64,000 bases of DNA, taken from positions 62,001 to 126,000 of the forward strand of contig CAKRJT010000004.1 of assembly GCA_934351925.1 (NCBI GenBank). Reading direction: 5' to 3'. This DNA comes from an uncultured Lachnospiraceae bacterium. GTDB taxonomy: Bacteria > Bacillota > Clostridia > Lachnospirales > Lachnospiraceae. The notes below the pieces were generated by a model that was not told the DNA's origin, did no database searches, and saw only the letters and a list, made by a program, of their open reading frames with translations. Each line of letters begins with the position of its first letter. Positions within the stretch are counted from its first letter, which is position 1. The translations under genes and the position numbers were made by a program. Shown piece by piece: positions 37,872-46,117 of this stretch.

Positions 37872-39350
37872 ATGAAAGCAGAGGGAGATATTTTCAGAGA
37901 GGTAGCGCAGGCTGCCGGGGATATAGTGTTCAGATACGATTTGAAGACAGAAAAGTTTATGCAGTACTCGGATAGAAGTGAGCTGTCCAAGTACGGATCG
38001 TGGCTTCAGAACTTTGATTCTGCCATGATTAATGCGAAGATGATTTATCCCGATGATATAGAAGCGTTCCTTAGACTCACATCAAAAATTAAATCGGGTG
38101 AAGCAGGAAGCATTGAAGGTATATTCAGGATGAGACTTCACATAAGTTCAGATTATCGCTGGTACAGGCTGATAGCAAGAACCAGGTTCGATGAGCGGGG
38201 ACCTTATGAGGTGCTCGGAAGAGTCAGTGATATACATAATTATGTGCTGGCATCAAGAGAAAATGCTGAGGGCTTCGCGGGTCATAAGATGGACATGATG
38301 GGTCTGTCGGGTGAGAGTGCCGTTATGGATGCGCTTGTGCGCTATAAAAGAAAGCATAAGTCTGAGACAATGCTTGCATGCATATTATTTGACATTCCGG
38401 AATATGATAGAATTGTGTGCGGACTGAGTCACGCAAAGGCAGAGGAGTTGTTGATTAATCTTATAAGGCGTATCAGACGAGGCTATCCTCATGGAACGCT
38501 TGTGTGCAGGGTCGGCATACATAGATTTGCCGTGTTTACCGGGGGTATCACTACGATTAATGAACTTAGTGAAGCAGTGGCTGAAAGCATCCATGGAATA
38601 TCTGAGCTTGGAGGGCAATATACGAAGCAGCATGACGGAATGACTTTTGGCGCACATGTAGGAATAGATTTCGAGAGTAATTACGATGGTGTGGAGAAAG
38701 TTATATATGGAAGGGCACTATCGGCGCTTGGAACGACGGAAGGAAAGAATAACGGAGAGATTGCTTTTTTTAAACAGCCGGAGAAGGATGCGAACAGCTT
38801 CGAGGCGGCGAGTGCCGAGACGGAAGACATGATTGCTGAGTATGTCATAGACCTGCTAAGAGATGAGGAACCTGAGGAACTTTCATCGGAAGAGCGCAGG
38901 GCACATGTGATGGCATGTATGCGTATTCTGTTTGAAAAGCTGGCGGACAGATATGGCTTTGAGAGAGTCTCGATGAGTTTTTGCAGGAGTGGTGAGTATG
39001 TTGAGTGCATGCAGTGGAGTGCGAAAGAGATAGATGCAATTCCCGATGGCTGTCTGCTTCATGTGGAGGGCGGTCAGGATATGGTAGAGAGCAAGGTTAC
39101 GTTCTGGGAACCTTATATTGTAGGTGACGTGTACTCATACCCGGATAGCAGCGAATACGGGAGAATGATAGCGCTCAGTGCAGTGAGAAGCTTCGCGCAG
39201 GCGGGATTTGAATGTACAAATGGAGTCAGGGGAATAGTTTCGTTTGAATTTTACACACAGCCGCATATGTGGAACAATAACGAGATAAACGCGTTCAATA
39301 CCGTAAGGTATGTTACGGATTTTTGCGTAAGATATATTGAAGAAAGCTGA
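37872..39350 (+). CDS. PAS-domain signalling protein with degenerate GGDEF-like domain
   Basis: This gives 492 residues from the ATG at 37872, with GGAGGG 5 bp upstream. Residues ~5-130 form a PAS_3-type domain (IVFRYDLKTEKFMQYSDRSE ... EVLGRVSDIHNYV). Residues ~160-320 have the fold order of a GGDEF domain (MLACILFDIPEYDRIVCGL; FGAHVGIDF), but the signature is VCRVGIHRFAVF instead of GGDEF, so diguanylate cyclase activity is unlikely. The C-terminal ~150 residues (MRILFEKLADRYGFERVSM; GIVSFEFY) look like a GAF-type sensor. No membrane segment is visible, so it is cytoplasmic. Probably a c-di-GMP-related or redox/ligand sensor that no longer makes the signal. Confidence 0.72.
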   Translation: MKAEGDIFREVAQAAGDIVFRYDLKTEKFMQYSDRSELSKYGSWLQNFDSAMINAKMIYPDDIEAFLRLTSKIKSGEAGSIEGIFRMRLHISSDYRWYRLIARTRFDERGPYEVLGRVSDIHNYVLASRENAEGFAGHKMDMMGLSGESAVMDALVRYKRKHKSETMLACILFDIPEYDRIVCGLSHAKAEELLINLIRRIRRGYPHGTLVCRVGIHRFAVFTGGITTINELSEAVAESIHGISELGGQYTKQHDGMTFGAHVGIDFESNYDGVEKVIYGRALSALGTTEGKNNGEIAFFKQPEKDANSFEAASAETEDMIAEYVIDLLRDEEPEELSSEERRAHVMACMRILFEKLADRYGFERVSMSFCRSGEYVECMQWSAKEIDAIPDGCLLHVEGGQDMVESKVTFWEPYIVGDVYSYPDSSEYGRMIALSAVRSFAQAGFECTNGVRGIVSFEFYTQPHMWNNNEINAFNTVRYVTDFCVRYIEES

Positions 39351-39410
39351 TTATCGAAGGTCATGGTATTTGAAGGGAATTTCGTATTGGGACGAATATT
39401 GAGGTAGAAA

Positions 39411-40568
39411 ATGGTTACTTTGCTGGCTAAGATTTTCATTAAGGAAGATACCAAGGATGTAAGAAAGATGTATGGAAGCATGTGCAGTATCCTTGGAATT
39501 GTATTAAATATTATACTGTTTGCAGGCAAATATATGGCAGGCTTTGTGAGCGGCTCCATAGCTATAATGGCAGATGCTTTCAACAACCTGTCGGATGCGG
39601 GCTCATCATTCATAACCCTTGTAGGTTTTCGCTTTGCAGGCAAGAAGCCGGATACGGAGCATCCCTTCGGACACGGGAGGTTTGAGTATATATCGGGATT
39701 TATAGTGTCGGCAATAATAATAGTGATGGGGCTTGAGCTTGGGCGCTCGTCCATTATGAAGATTGTAAAGCCTGAGCCGGTTGACACGAGCATAGCAGCG
39801 ATAGTTGTACTGCTCTTTTCGATAGCGGTGAAGATATATATGTTTGCTTACAACAGAAGCATTGGAAAGAAGATTGATTCAGCAGCTATGAAGGCTACGG
39901 CGGTGGACAGTTTCAGCGACTCGGTGGCTACGACGGTCGTTCTGGTCTCAGTGCTGCTCGCTAAATTCACCGGAATAAATCTTGACGGTGTGTGTGGTGT
40001 GGCAGTAGCAGGCTTTATTCTGTATGCCGGATATGATGCTGCAAAGGATACTATAAGCCCGCTGCTTGGGCAGGCGCCTGATGAAGCGTTTGTTAATGAG
40101 ATTGAGCAGATAGTCAGGTCGCACAAGCTGGTTACAGGCATACATGACCTTGTGGTTCACGATTATGGTCCGGGAAGGGTTATGATATCTCTTCATGCAG
40201 AGGTTCCGGGAAACGAGGATATTTTCGTGCTGCACGAGGAGATAGACACTATTGAGAGAGAGTTAAGAAGCAGACTTGGCTGTGAGGCCGTGATACATAT
40301 GGATCCGGTAGAGACGGACAACGGGCAGGTGCTTTATCTCAAGGCATGTATGCAGGAACAGGTGTTTAATATTAATCCTGAGATGACGATACATGATTTC
40401 AGGGTAGTAAAAGGAAATGATAGAACTAATCTGATTTTTGATGTTGTGGTACCGTACGATTACAAGGGAAGCAGGGATGAACTTGTTGGCAGACTTCAGG
40501 AGGCTGCGACGCGGATTGAGGAAAAGTATCATGTCATTGTGGATATAGACAGGGCTTATGTGAGATGA
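39411..40568 (+). CDS. Cation diffusion facilitator (CDF) metal transporter
   Basis: This 385-residue protein has GAGG upstream. Membrane segments begin with FAGKYMAGFVSGSIAIMADA. The metal-site region AFNNLSDAGSS matches the H/DxxxD motif of TM2, and HPFGHGRFEYISGF follows. Homologues are Zn/Mn/Fe exporters using proton antiport (FieF/MntE type). The cytoplasmic domain is longer than usual: after the normal metallochaperone-like fold (to about residue 290) there is a second alpha-beta unit (MTIHDFRVVKGNDRTNLIFD), as seen in many clostridial CDF proteins. The metal cannot be chosen from sequence alone. A terminator follows. Confidence 0.93.
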   Translation: MVTLLAKIFIKEDTKDVRKMYGSMCSILGIVLNIILFAGKYMAGFVSGSIAIMADAFNNLSDAGSSFITLVGFRFAGKKPDTEHPFGHGRFEYISGFIVSAIIIVMGLELGRSSIMKIVKPEPVDTSIAAIVVLLFSIAVKIYMFAYNRSIGKKIDSAAMKATAVDSFSDSVATTVVLVSVLLAKFTGINLDGVCGVAVAGFILYAGYDAAKDTISPLLGQAPDEAFVNEIEQIVRSHKLVTGIHDLVVHDYGPGRVMISLHAEVPGNEDIFVLHEEIDTIERELRSRLGCEAVIHMDPVETDNGQVLYLKACMQEQVFNINPEMTIHDFRVVKGNDRTNLIFDVVVPYDYKGSRDELVGRLQEAATRIEEKYHVIVDIDRAYVR

Positions 40569-40576
40569 ATGTGGAT

Positions 40577-40617
40577 AAAAGTCATCTGCGGATTATGTCG
40601 GCGGATGGCTTTTTTTG
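40577..40617 (+). terminator. Terminator after CDF transporter
   Basis: AAAAGTCATCTGC pairs with GCGGATGGCTTTT, then T-run. Confidence 0.8.
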
Positions 40618-40768
40618 TCGAAGGATTGATAAGTAAGTATGTATATTATTCTGGTAAACTCTAGATGTAGTACAAGGGAGCAGTGTGAAAAAAGCAAGTT
40701 TTTTATTACTATTTGAGTCACTGCAAAAACGGTGACATGGGGATTAGTGTGAATGAAGGAGGGTTATC

Positions 40769-41125
40769 ATGGAGCTTTACCGGTCAAAAAAGGAGAACGA
40801 AAGCATAAGCGGAGCCTATGTTCAGGCGAAGATAATCCGCAAGGATGACAGGAAAATCTACTTGAGGATATGGAACAGCGGTACTGCCTCGGCGTACAAT
40901 GTGAATTTTTACATACCAAAGGGACACCGTATATGCGTTCTGAGAAGCCGCTTGGATTGCAGGGTGTTAAAGCCGGGACAGGCATTTGACGAGTATGCGG
41001 TGGCTGATGAGAAGCTTTTGAAGGATGTGTCGATTGTCACCTACTGGGAGGATGAGAACGGGTGCATGTACTCAAAGGAGCAGACCGAACATGCCAAAAG
41101 TATATTTAAAAAAATCTGTGTGTAG
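40769..41125 (+). CDS. Hypothetical 118-residue soluble protein
   Basis: The start is marked by GAAGGAGGG. The protein is short, charged and predicted soluble, with alternating hydrophobic strands (AKIIRKDDRKIYLRIWNSGT; VSIVTYWEDENG), suggesting a small beta-sandwich fold of the kind found in stand-alone immunoglobulin-like domains. There is no signal peptide and no metal or catalytic motif that I recognise. It stands alone between the CDF terminator and the Lys/Asn/Gln-repeat mini-gene. I do not assign a function. Confidence 0.7.
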   Translation: MELYRSKKENESISGAYVQAKIIRKDDRKIYLRIWNSGTASAYNVNFYIPKGHRICVLRSRLDCRVLKPGQAFDEYAVADEKLLKDVSIVTYWEDENGCMYSKEQTEHAKSIFKKICV

Positions 41126-41218
41126 AATGAATGATTGAGCTCATATGACACATACTATTCCCGTGGCAAAGAAGCATGAAGCGGTGTGCCGCAATAAAAT
41201 TCAGAAGTGAGGTCAATT

Positions 41219-41395
41219 ATGAGCGAAAATTACAACGAACAGAACAAATCCTATAATTACGGTGATGGGCAGAGTAAGTCATCAAATAAGAATCAGAATA
41301 AGTCTGAGAACAAGACAGAGAACAGAAGTCAGAACAAGTCGCAGAACAAGTCTCAGAACAAGAGCCAGAACAAGTCTGACAACTGCTACGACTAA
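41219..41395 (+). CDS. 58-residue Lys/Ser/Gln/Asn-repeat mini-protein
   Basis: GTGAGG precedes the ATG. After MSENYNEQNKSYNYGDG the protein becomes a low-complexity run of NKSEN/NKSQN units, encoded by a 12-bp repeat (AAGTCNCAGAAC type), and ends NCYD. It is hydrophilic, rich in Lys, Asn, Gln and Ser, and lacks any fold motif, so it is probably disordered. Presence of a ribosome site and a terminator 28 bp downstream argues for a real gene. Small repetitive proteins of this look occur in Clostridia, where spore or nucleoid roles have been suggested, but nothing is proven here. Confidence 0.6.
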   Translation: MSENYNEQNKSYNYGDGQSKSSNKNQNKSENKTENRSQNKSQNKSQNKSQNKSDNCYD

Positions 41396-41422
41396 GCTTA
41401 TCGGACAATATAGTGTGAGAGA

Positions 41423-41448
41423 GGGCACGCGCCGGCGTGCCCTTATTG
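41423..41448 (+). terminator. Terminator after mini-protein gene
   Basis: GGGCACGC pairs with GCGTGCCC around GCCG, followed by TTATT. It lies between convergent genes. Confidence 0.75.
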
Positions 41449-41450
41449 TG

Positions 41451-42584
41451 TTATAATATATTTATTGTTATTGAAGCAGCAAGGCACAGCACAGCGAGGA
41501 ATATAAGGTTATATACCGTGAAAACCAGAATATATTTTCCTTTGTGGGTATCTGATGAATTGCAATATCCGCGGTAGGATATTATGCTTGCGAGTGAAGC
41601 GATGAGTGTTCCCAGACCACCTATATTCACGCCATACAGCAGTGCCGGGTAATTATCCGTGAAACCCGACAGCAGAATGGCTGCGGGAACATTGCTTATA
41701 ATCTGGGAAAGGCCTATTCCGGCTGCAATTTCACGGTTGTTTATCAGGCGGCTCATGAGTGCCGAGACTGCCGGAATTCTCTCCATATTGCCTATGAATA
41801 TAAAAAAACATACAAAGGTAAGCAGAAGAAAATAGTCAACGCGCGCAAATAAACTTCTGTCACAGAAAAATATTACCGTGACGGTTATGGCAAGCATGAT
41901 AGGAAATTCGATTATATGTACCACACAGGCGATGCATACAAGAAACAGTATCAGGTATGCTGCCGGGCGCATACCTCCGGACATGTGGCTGTCGGGTGCG
42001 GCAGCAGATGTCAGCGGGCTGTTTTTTAGCAGCAGGATGGCTATTACAAGAAGCGCGGCAGAGACAAGCGTCAGTGGCAGCATCAGCGTCAAAAACTCCT
42101 GTATTGTGATGTGAAATGTAGAATACAGATACAGGTTCTGCGGATTGCCTATTGGTGTGAACATGCTTCCGAGATTTGCGGCGATTGTCTGAAGCACTAT
42201 TACCGGAATTAAAAGCCCGGTCTGTCCGGCGGCTGACAGCAGCATTATCGCAAACGGGACAAAGGTTATAAGGGACACGTCATTGGTTATTAACATTGAG
42301 CAGAAGAAACACAAAAATACCAGAATGAAGGCAAGGTATCGTGTGCTCTTTGCATGCTTTAAAAGCATGGAACCCAGTGTTGTGAAGAGTCCAACGCTTC
42401 GCAGTCCTGCCACCACGAGCATAAGACAGAACAGCAGGGATATCACCCTATAGTCAATGTAGCCTGAATATCCGCTGTCGGGAGGAACAAAAAATATTGA
42501 CATAATGGCGAGGACTGCGGCGGCGCACAGTACTGCTTCTTTTTTTATAAAATCTGCAATTTTAGTCAGAACACGGTTGTTCAC
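41451..42584 (-). CDS. SLC13/ArsB-like ion transporter (IT superfamily) anion permease
   Basis: This 377-residue protein has about ten hydrophobic segments. Motifs fit the IT superfamily: CSMLITNDVSLITFVPFAI and NLGSMFTPIGNPQNLYLYS, the paired NDVSL and GNPQN elements shared by SLC13, ArsB and NhaD-like carriers. They form the substrate site in re-entrant hairpins. Known substrates are dicarboxylates, citrate, arsenite or sulfate; which one cannot be read here. The gene starts 2 bp after the stop codon of a 101-residue hypothetical gene on the same strand, so they form an operon. Confidence 0.88.
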   Translation of the reverse strand: MNNRVLTKIADFIKKEAVLCAAAVLAIMSIFFVPPDSGYSGYIDYRVISLLFCLMLVVAGLRSVGLFTTLGSMLLKHAKSTRYLAFILVFLCFFCSMLITNDVSLITFVPFAIMLLSAAGQTGLLIPVIVLQTIAANLGSMFTPIGNPQNLYLYSTFHITIQEFLTLMLPLTLVSAALLVIAILLLKNSPLTSAAAPDSHMSGGMRPAAYLILFLVCIACVVHIIEFPIMLAITVTVIFFCDRSLFARVDYFLLLTFVCFFIFIGNMERIPAVSALMSRLINNREIAAGIGLSQIISNVPAAILLSGFTDNYPALLYGVNIGGLGTLIASLASIISYRGYCNSSDTHKGKYILVFTVYNLIFLAVLCLAASITINIL

Positions 42585-42586
42585 GG

Positions 42587-42892
42587 TCAGTCCTCCTCGA
42601 TAACATGAATTTCAAGAAAGTCGAAGTCGATGTGTTCGACAAAACTGTCCTGTGTGAAGCGGGCCTTGCTGTATTTTTTGAAGTCATTTATATTGATATC
42701 CAGCCAGGTGGGAACCTGAAGGTCGAAGGCATGGCATACCTCGTCAAGCGCTGCAAATACCTTTTTGGTACGGCCCATGTCAGGAGAGCCGTTACATACG
42801 ACCATATCGCGGATAAGATGATTATGTTTAAATTCTTTTGCCCATAAACGGAACATTTTTTCCTCATTTCCGGGCTGCATTTTTGAGCCCAT
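42587..42892 (-). CDS. Hypothetical ~100-residue soluble protein, paired with anion permease
   Basis: The protein is 101 residues from 42892 or 97 residues from the ATG at 42880 (MQPGNEEKMFRL); neither start has a clear ribosome site. It is soluble and alpha-beta, with RLWAKEFKHNHLIRD, SPDMGRTKKVFAALDEVCHA and the acidic end HIDFDFLEIHVIEED. I recognise no catalytic or metal motif. Its stop codon is 2 bp from the permease start on the same strand, so translation is probably coupled. It could be a regulator or partner of the carrier, but this is inference. Confidence 0.72.
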   Translation of the reverse strand: MGSKMQPGNEEKMFRLWAKEFKHNHLIRDMVVCNGSPDMGRTKKVFAALDEVCHAFDLQVPTWLDININDFKKYSKARFTQDSFVEHIDFDFLEIHVIEED

Positions 42893-43002
42893 AAAAGTTG
42901 TAACTCATTGATATGTCAGAATTGATTCATTGATGTGCAGGGGCACATACATCATATTATAACCATAAAATCCGGATATGCATATATTTTTTTATTCTTT
43001 AA

Positions 43003-43031
43003 TTGAAAAAAAAGCGTATATTTTGTAAAAT
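43003..43031 (+). promoter_or_regulatory. Sigma-A promoter of PTS IIC gene
   Basis: TTGAAA and TAAAAT are separated by 17 bp, about 60 bp upstream of the ATG. A GACGGCGTC...GACGTCGC stem-loop lies in the leader. Confidence 0.55.
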
Positions 43032-43090
43032 AGAAGAGACGGCGTCAAAGACGTCGCAGGAAGGCTTATTCTGAGGGGGCATCTGAAACG

Positions 43091-44119
43091 ATGAAGAATA
43101 TACTCAAGAAGATTTTTGTTGATGGATTTACGGGGATGACGCTGGGGATGTTCGTGACACTTATTATGGGTACGGCATTTGTACAGCTTGGAACGTGGAT
43201 TGGCGGTCAGGTGGGGGCACAGCTTATAACATTCGGCAACATGGCCAAGCTGTTAACAGGTGCGGGAATAGGAGCAGGTGTCGCAGCAAGATTAGGTGCG
43301 GATTCACTTGTCACGGTGTCGGCGGCGGTTGCAGGCATGCTTGGGGCGTTTCACGGGATGAGCGCTGTCACTTTTGGCATGCCGGGAGAACCGCTCGGAG
43401 CGTTTATTGCCGCGTATATAGCGGTTCAGGTTGGAATGTTCATATCGGGAAGAACCGGTCTTAGTATAATATTGACACCGATTGCCTCGATATTTGCGGG
43501 CGCTCTTGTCGGATATTTTGCCGGACCGTACATCACAAAATTTATATACTGGATTGGAAGTCTTGCAAGTTACAATGTGGCTGCATCGCCGGTGATAGGC
43601 GGAATTATTGTGGCAGTGCTGTTCTCGCTTTTTGCAGCAATGCCGTTTAGTACATTTGCGCTCGCGGCATCACTTGGGCTATCCGGCGTGGCAGCAGGTG
43701 CGGCTACCATAGGTGTATGCTGCAGCATGGTTGGATTTGCCGTAGCCGGATACCGTGACAATAAGCTTGGAGGGATGTTTGCACTTGGTATGGGAGCTGC
43801 TCTGCTAGAGTTCCCGAATATACTTAAAAGACCGTTGATATGGGTGCCTTCGATAATTGCAAGTGCCATATTAGGACCATTTGCAGCAGCCTTGTTGAAG
43901 ATGAGCAACACGGCATACGGAGCGGCAGCGGGCTCACTGGTGTTTATTGGACAATTTGAGACATGGCACAGCATGGTGCCGGGGACTCCCGGAGCCATTG
44001 TTATAATCGAGATTGTGTTGATGCACTTTCTTCTTCCCGGTTTAATCAGCCTGTCTGTCAGTGAAGTAATGAGAAAACTTAATTGGATTAAAAAAGGAGA
44101 TATGAGGCTTCAGGCCTGA
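43091..44119 (+). CDS. PTS-like EIIC family membrane protein (PTS_EIIC_2)
   Basis: This 342-residue, very hydrophobic, Gly/Ala-rich protein has about ten membrane segments. The start DGFTGMTLGMFVTLIMGTAF and the repeated GAGIGAGVAARLGADSLVTV, MPGEPLGAF and MPFSTFALA elements match the stand-alone EIIC_2 (PF13303-type) family. No EIIA or EIIB gene is nearby, so it may work with PTS components encoded elsewhere or have another transport role. GAGG-like purines precede the ATG. Its last 78 bp overlap the convergent yyaC gene. Confidence 0.8.
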   Translation: MKNILKKIFVDGFTGMTLGMFVTLIMGTAFVQLGTWIGGQVGAQLITFGNMAKLLTGAGIGAGVAARLGADSLVTVSAAVAGMLGAFHGMSAVTFGMPGEPLGAFIAAYIAVQVGMFISGRTGLSIILTPIASIFAGALVGYFAGPYITKFIYWIGSLASYNVAASPVIGGIIVAVLFSLFAAMPFSTFALAASLGLSGVAAGAATIGVCCSMVGFAVAGYRDNKLGGMFALGMGAALLEFPNILKRPLIWVPSIIASAILGPFAAALLKMSNTAYGAAAGSLVFIGQFETWHSMVPGTPGAIVIIEIVLMHFLLPGLISLSVSEVMRKLNWIKKGDMRLQA

Positions 44120-44695
44120 ACTGACAGGGTCGAGGCAGTAGAGAAGTCCTTTTGCAATCACGTCGGCAAGCTCCATGACGATGTTCAGACGGGTTGTCTG
44201 CAAAAGCATCGGATCGTTGGTGCCGGAGAGATTTACAATCCCGGTTATGTGCAGGTCGCCCACATCCGGAAGCTGTTTGTTCACACCGAGACCGGGTTTG
44301 AGCGGTCCGGTACCCACTGTGACATAGCCGATATGCCCCTGCGTCCCCAGTGAAGCGTCGACAGCTATGCAGAAAGGGTTAACGTGTCGAAGGTGGATAT
44401 CGGACAGTACGCTTTCAAGGTTGGTTGCATGCACGGGGGAGGCGAGTGTGCCATAGACGGTTATGCCGTTCTTTTTCGCTGCTCTGCCGCCGGCTTTCAG
44501 AGTTTTTGAGAGTTTGTAGCCGACAATTGGACCGAGGCTGTCGCCGGTGGAGCGGTCGGTGCCTATGCAGACTATGACAACGTCTTCAATGGAGCGGTCA
44601 GACTTTAGCAGGAGCTCGGTGAGCTGTACACCCATTTTACAGGCGGCGTTAGGTTTGGCTGTGTCAAAATAATAATTTTCCGTTAATGTTTTCAT
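44042..44695 (-). CDS. yyaC: YyaC family sporulation protein
   Basis: About 217 residues from the ATG at 44695; an in-frame TTG at 44722 would add nine, and neither start has a strong ribosome site. The conserved core is VIVCIGTDRSTGDSLGP, SPVHATNLESVLSDI, FCIAVDASLG and VGDLHITGIVN, with the protease-like fold related to GPR spore protease. YyaC belongs to spore-forming Firmicutes and is expressed in sporulation; its precise activity is unclear. The last ~20 residues extend past the typical core into the convergent PTS gene. Its presence is evidence for a spore-forming lineage. Confidence 0.9.
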   Translation of the reverse strand: MKTLTENYYFDTAKPNAACKMGVQLTELLLKSDRSIEDVVIVCIGTDRSTGDSLGPIVGYKLSKTLKAGGRAAKKNGITVYGTLASPVHATNLESVLSDIHLRHVNPFCIAVDASLGTQGHIGYVTVGTGPLKPGLGVNKQLPDVGDLHITGIVNLSGTNDPMLLQTTRLNIVMELADVIAKGLLYCLDPVSSGLKPHISFFNPIKFSHYFTDRQAD

Positions 44696-44892
44696 ACACG
44701 AATTATATGTATAAGAGGACAACTTTATTCAAAATACATGGGATGACAGAGATTTATTGCGAAAAAGCAATTAAAATGTCGCAAAAAAGTAATGCACATA
44801 CGGATAGAAAATGTTAAACTGATAGTGTATGTATTCTGTATTGACAGGGTGGTGCCGCACTTGTCAGACAGTGGATATTTTGCGGTGCGGAA

Positions 44893-46092
44893 ATGAGGTT
44901 AAGAGTGAAGGAACATGTTGTGAGGAAGAAGGATGATCACGAACTGCCTAAGAACATAAGACAGGTGGGAGAAGTGGATTTAGATAAAAGAATTTATGTC
45001 GAGGACTATGCGTTTTCATTTATCAAGGAGACGAACCTTGACGAGGACGAGGAGGGAAAGGTGGGTATTCTCCTTGGAGAGGAGAAGAATATTGACGGCG
45101 AGAGCTACACCTTCGTGTACGCCGCCATGGAGATTTCAAATGCATCGGTGTTCGAGGGAAGGGTGAACTTCACGCAGGAGACGTGGCCGCTTGTCAATTC
45201 GAACCGCAGCACATATTTTGACGGTATGGATATCGTAGGCTGGTATCTTGTGTCCTCCAATATACGACCGGAGAAAAATGCGGCACTTGAACGAACGCAT
45301 GTGGATGCATTTGGACGTTATAAGGCACTTATGTACATAAATCCGTCAGAAAAGACAGAGGATATGTATAGCTGCTTTGATGGAGGGCTCGAGTGCCTTG
45401 ACGGGTATATAGTATATTTTGACAAGAATGAACAGATGCAGAGATATATGGCTGACGTGGACAGCCAGAGAAAGAGAACAAAAGCCGATGAGGCGGCTAT
45501 GAAGAGGTACAGACAGCTTATGAAGGAAAATAAAAATGAACCAAAGGCAAAGCAGCAGCTTTCAATTATGTATGCGCTCAGCGCGATACTGGTTATATTC
45601 GTGCTCGTTGCGGGAGCGGCAAGATTACAGTCTGAGAAGAACACGGACATAAATGCCTCACAGCCTGAAAGCGGTGGGGACTATGTAGATAATGCATCGG
45701 CAGTCAACGGTACTCCGTCAGCGGTTCCGGACGAGACACTCAACGTTGACTACGCAAACGGAAATGTTGATACAACACAGGCTGAGCCGGAGAGCACGTC
45801 AGATGAGCCTTCTTCCGATATGCAGACGGATGAGACACAGGGCGAGAGTCAGTCTGATACAGAGTCTGTAGAGACGACGACGGAGGAGACAACCGAGGAG
45901 ACGACTGCCGAGCCTGAGACGACGCAGGGACACAGGACTTATGTCGTGCAGGAGGGTGACACGCTGTACGGAATTATTAAGAAGGAATACGGCAGTGAGG
46001 ATCAGCAGAAGCTTCAGGAGCTCTTTGATCTCAACGGCATCACGGACGGAGGTAACTCAATCGCACCGGGGGATGAGCTGCTCCTTCCTTAA
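44893..46092 (+). CDS. Membrane protein with MPN-like N-terminal domain and extracytoplasmic LysM
   Basis: This 399-residue protein shows an N-terminal ~1-190 domain (IYVEDYAFSFIKETN; YAAMEISNA; DIVGWYLVSSN; ALMYINPSEK) with the strand order of MPN/JAB folds but without the HxH zinc motif, so it is not an active deubiquitinase-like enzyme. One membrane helix at about 220-242 (LSIMYALSAILVIFVLVAG) is followed by a Thr/Ser/Glu/Asp-rich linker, then a C-terminal LysM (TYVVQEGDTLYGIIKKEYG) that would bind peptidoglycan outside. It pairs with the DUF5711 gene 25 bp downstream, so they probably form one envelope unit. The ATG has a poor ribosome site; an in-frame GTG at 44905 is an alternative. Confidence 0.7.
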   Translation: MRLRVKEHVVRKKDDHELPKNIRQVGEVDLDKRIYVEDYAFSFIKETNLDEDEEGKVGILLGEEKNIDGESYTFVYAAMEISNASVFEGRVNFTQETWPLVNSNRSTYFDGMDIVGWYLVSSNIRPEKNAALERTHVDAFGRYKALMYINPSEKTEDMYSCFDGGLECLDGYIVYFDKNEQMQRYMADVDSQRKRTKADEAAMKRYRQLMKENKNEPKAKQQLSIMYALSAILVIFVLVAGAARLQSEKNTDINASQPESGGDYVDNASAVNGTPSAVPDETLNVDYANGNVDTTQAEPESTSDEPSSDMQTDETQGESQSDTESVETTTEETTEETTAEPETTQGHRTYVVQEGDTLYGIIKKEYGSEDQQKLQELFDLNGITDGGNSIAPGDELLLP

Positions 46093-46117
46093 ATAGAAGG
46101 TGACATGGGAGATTGAT

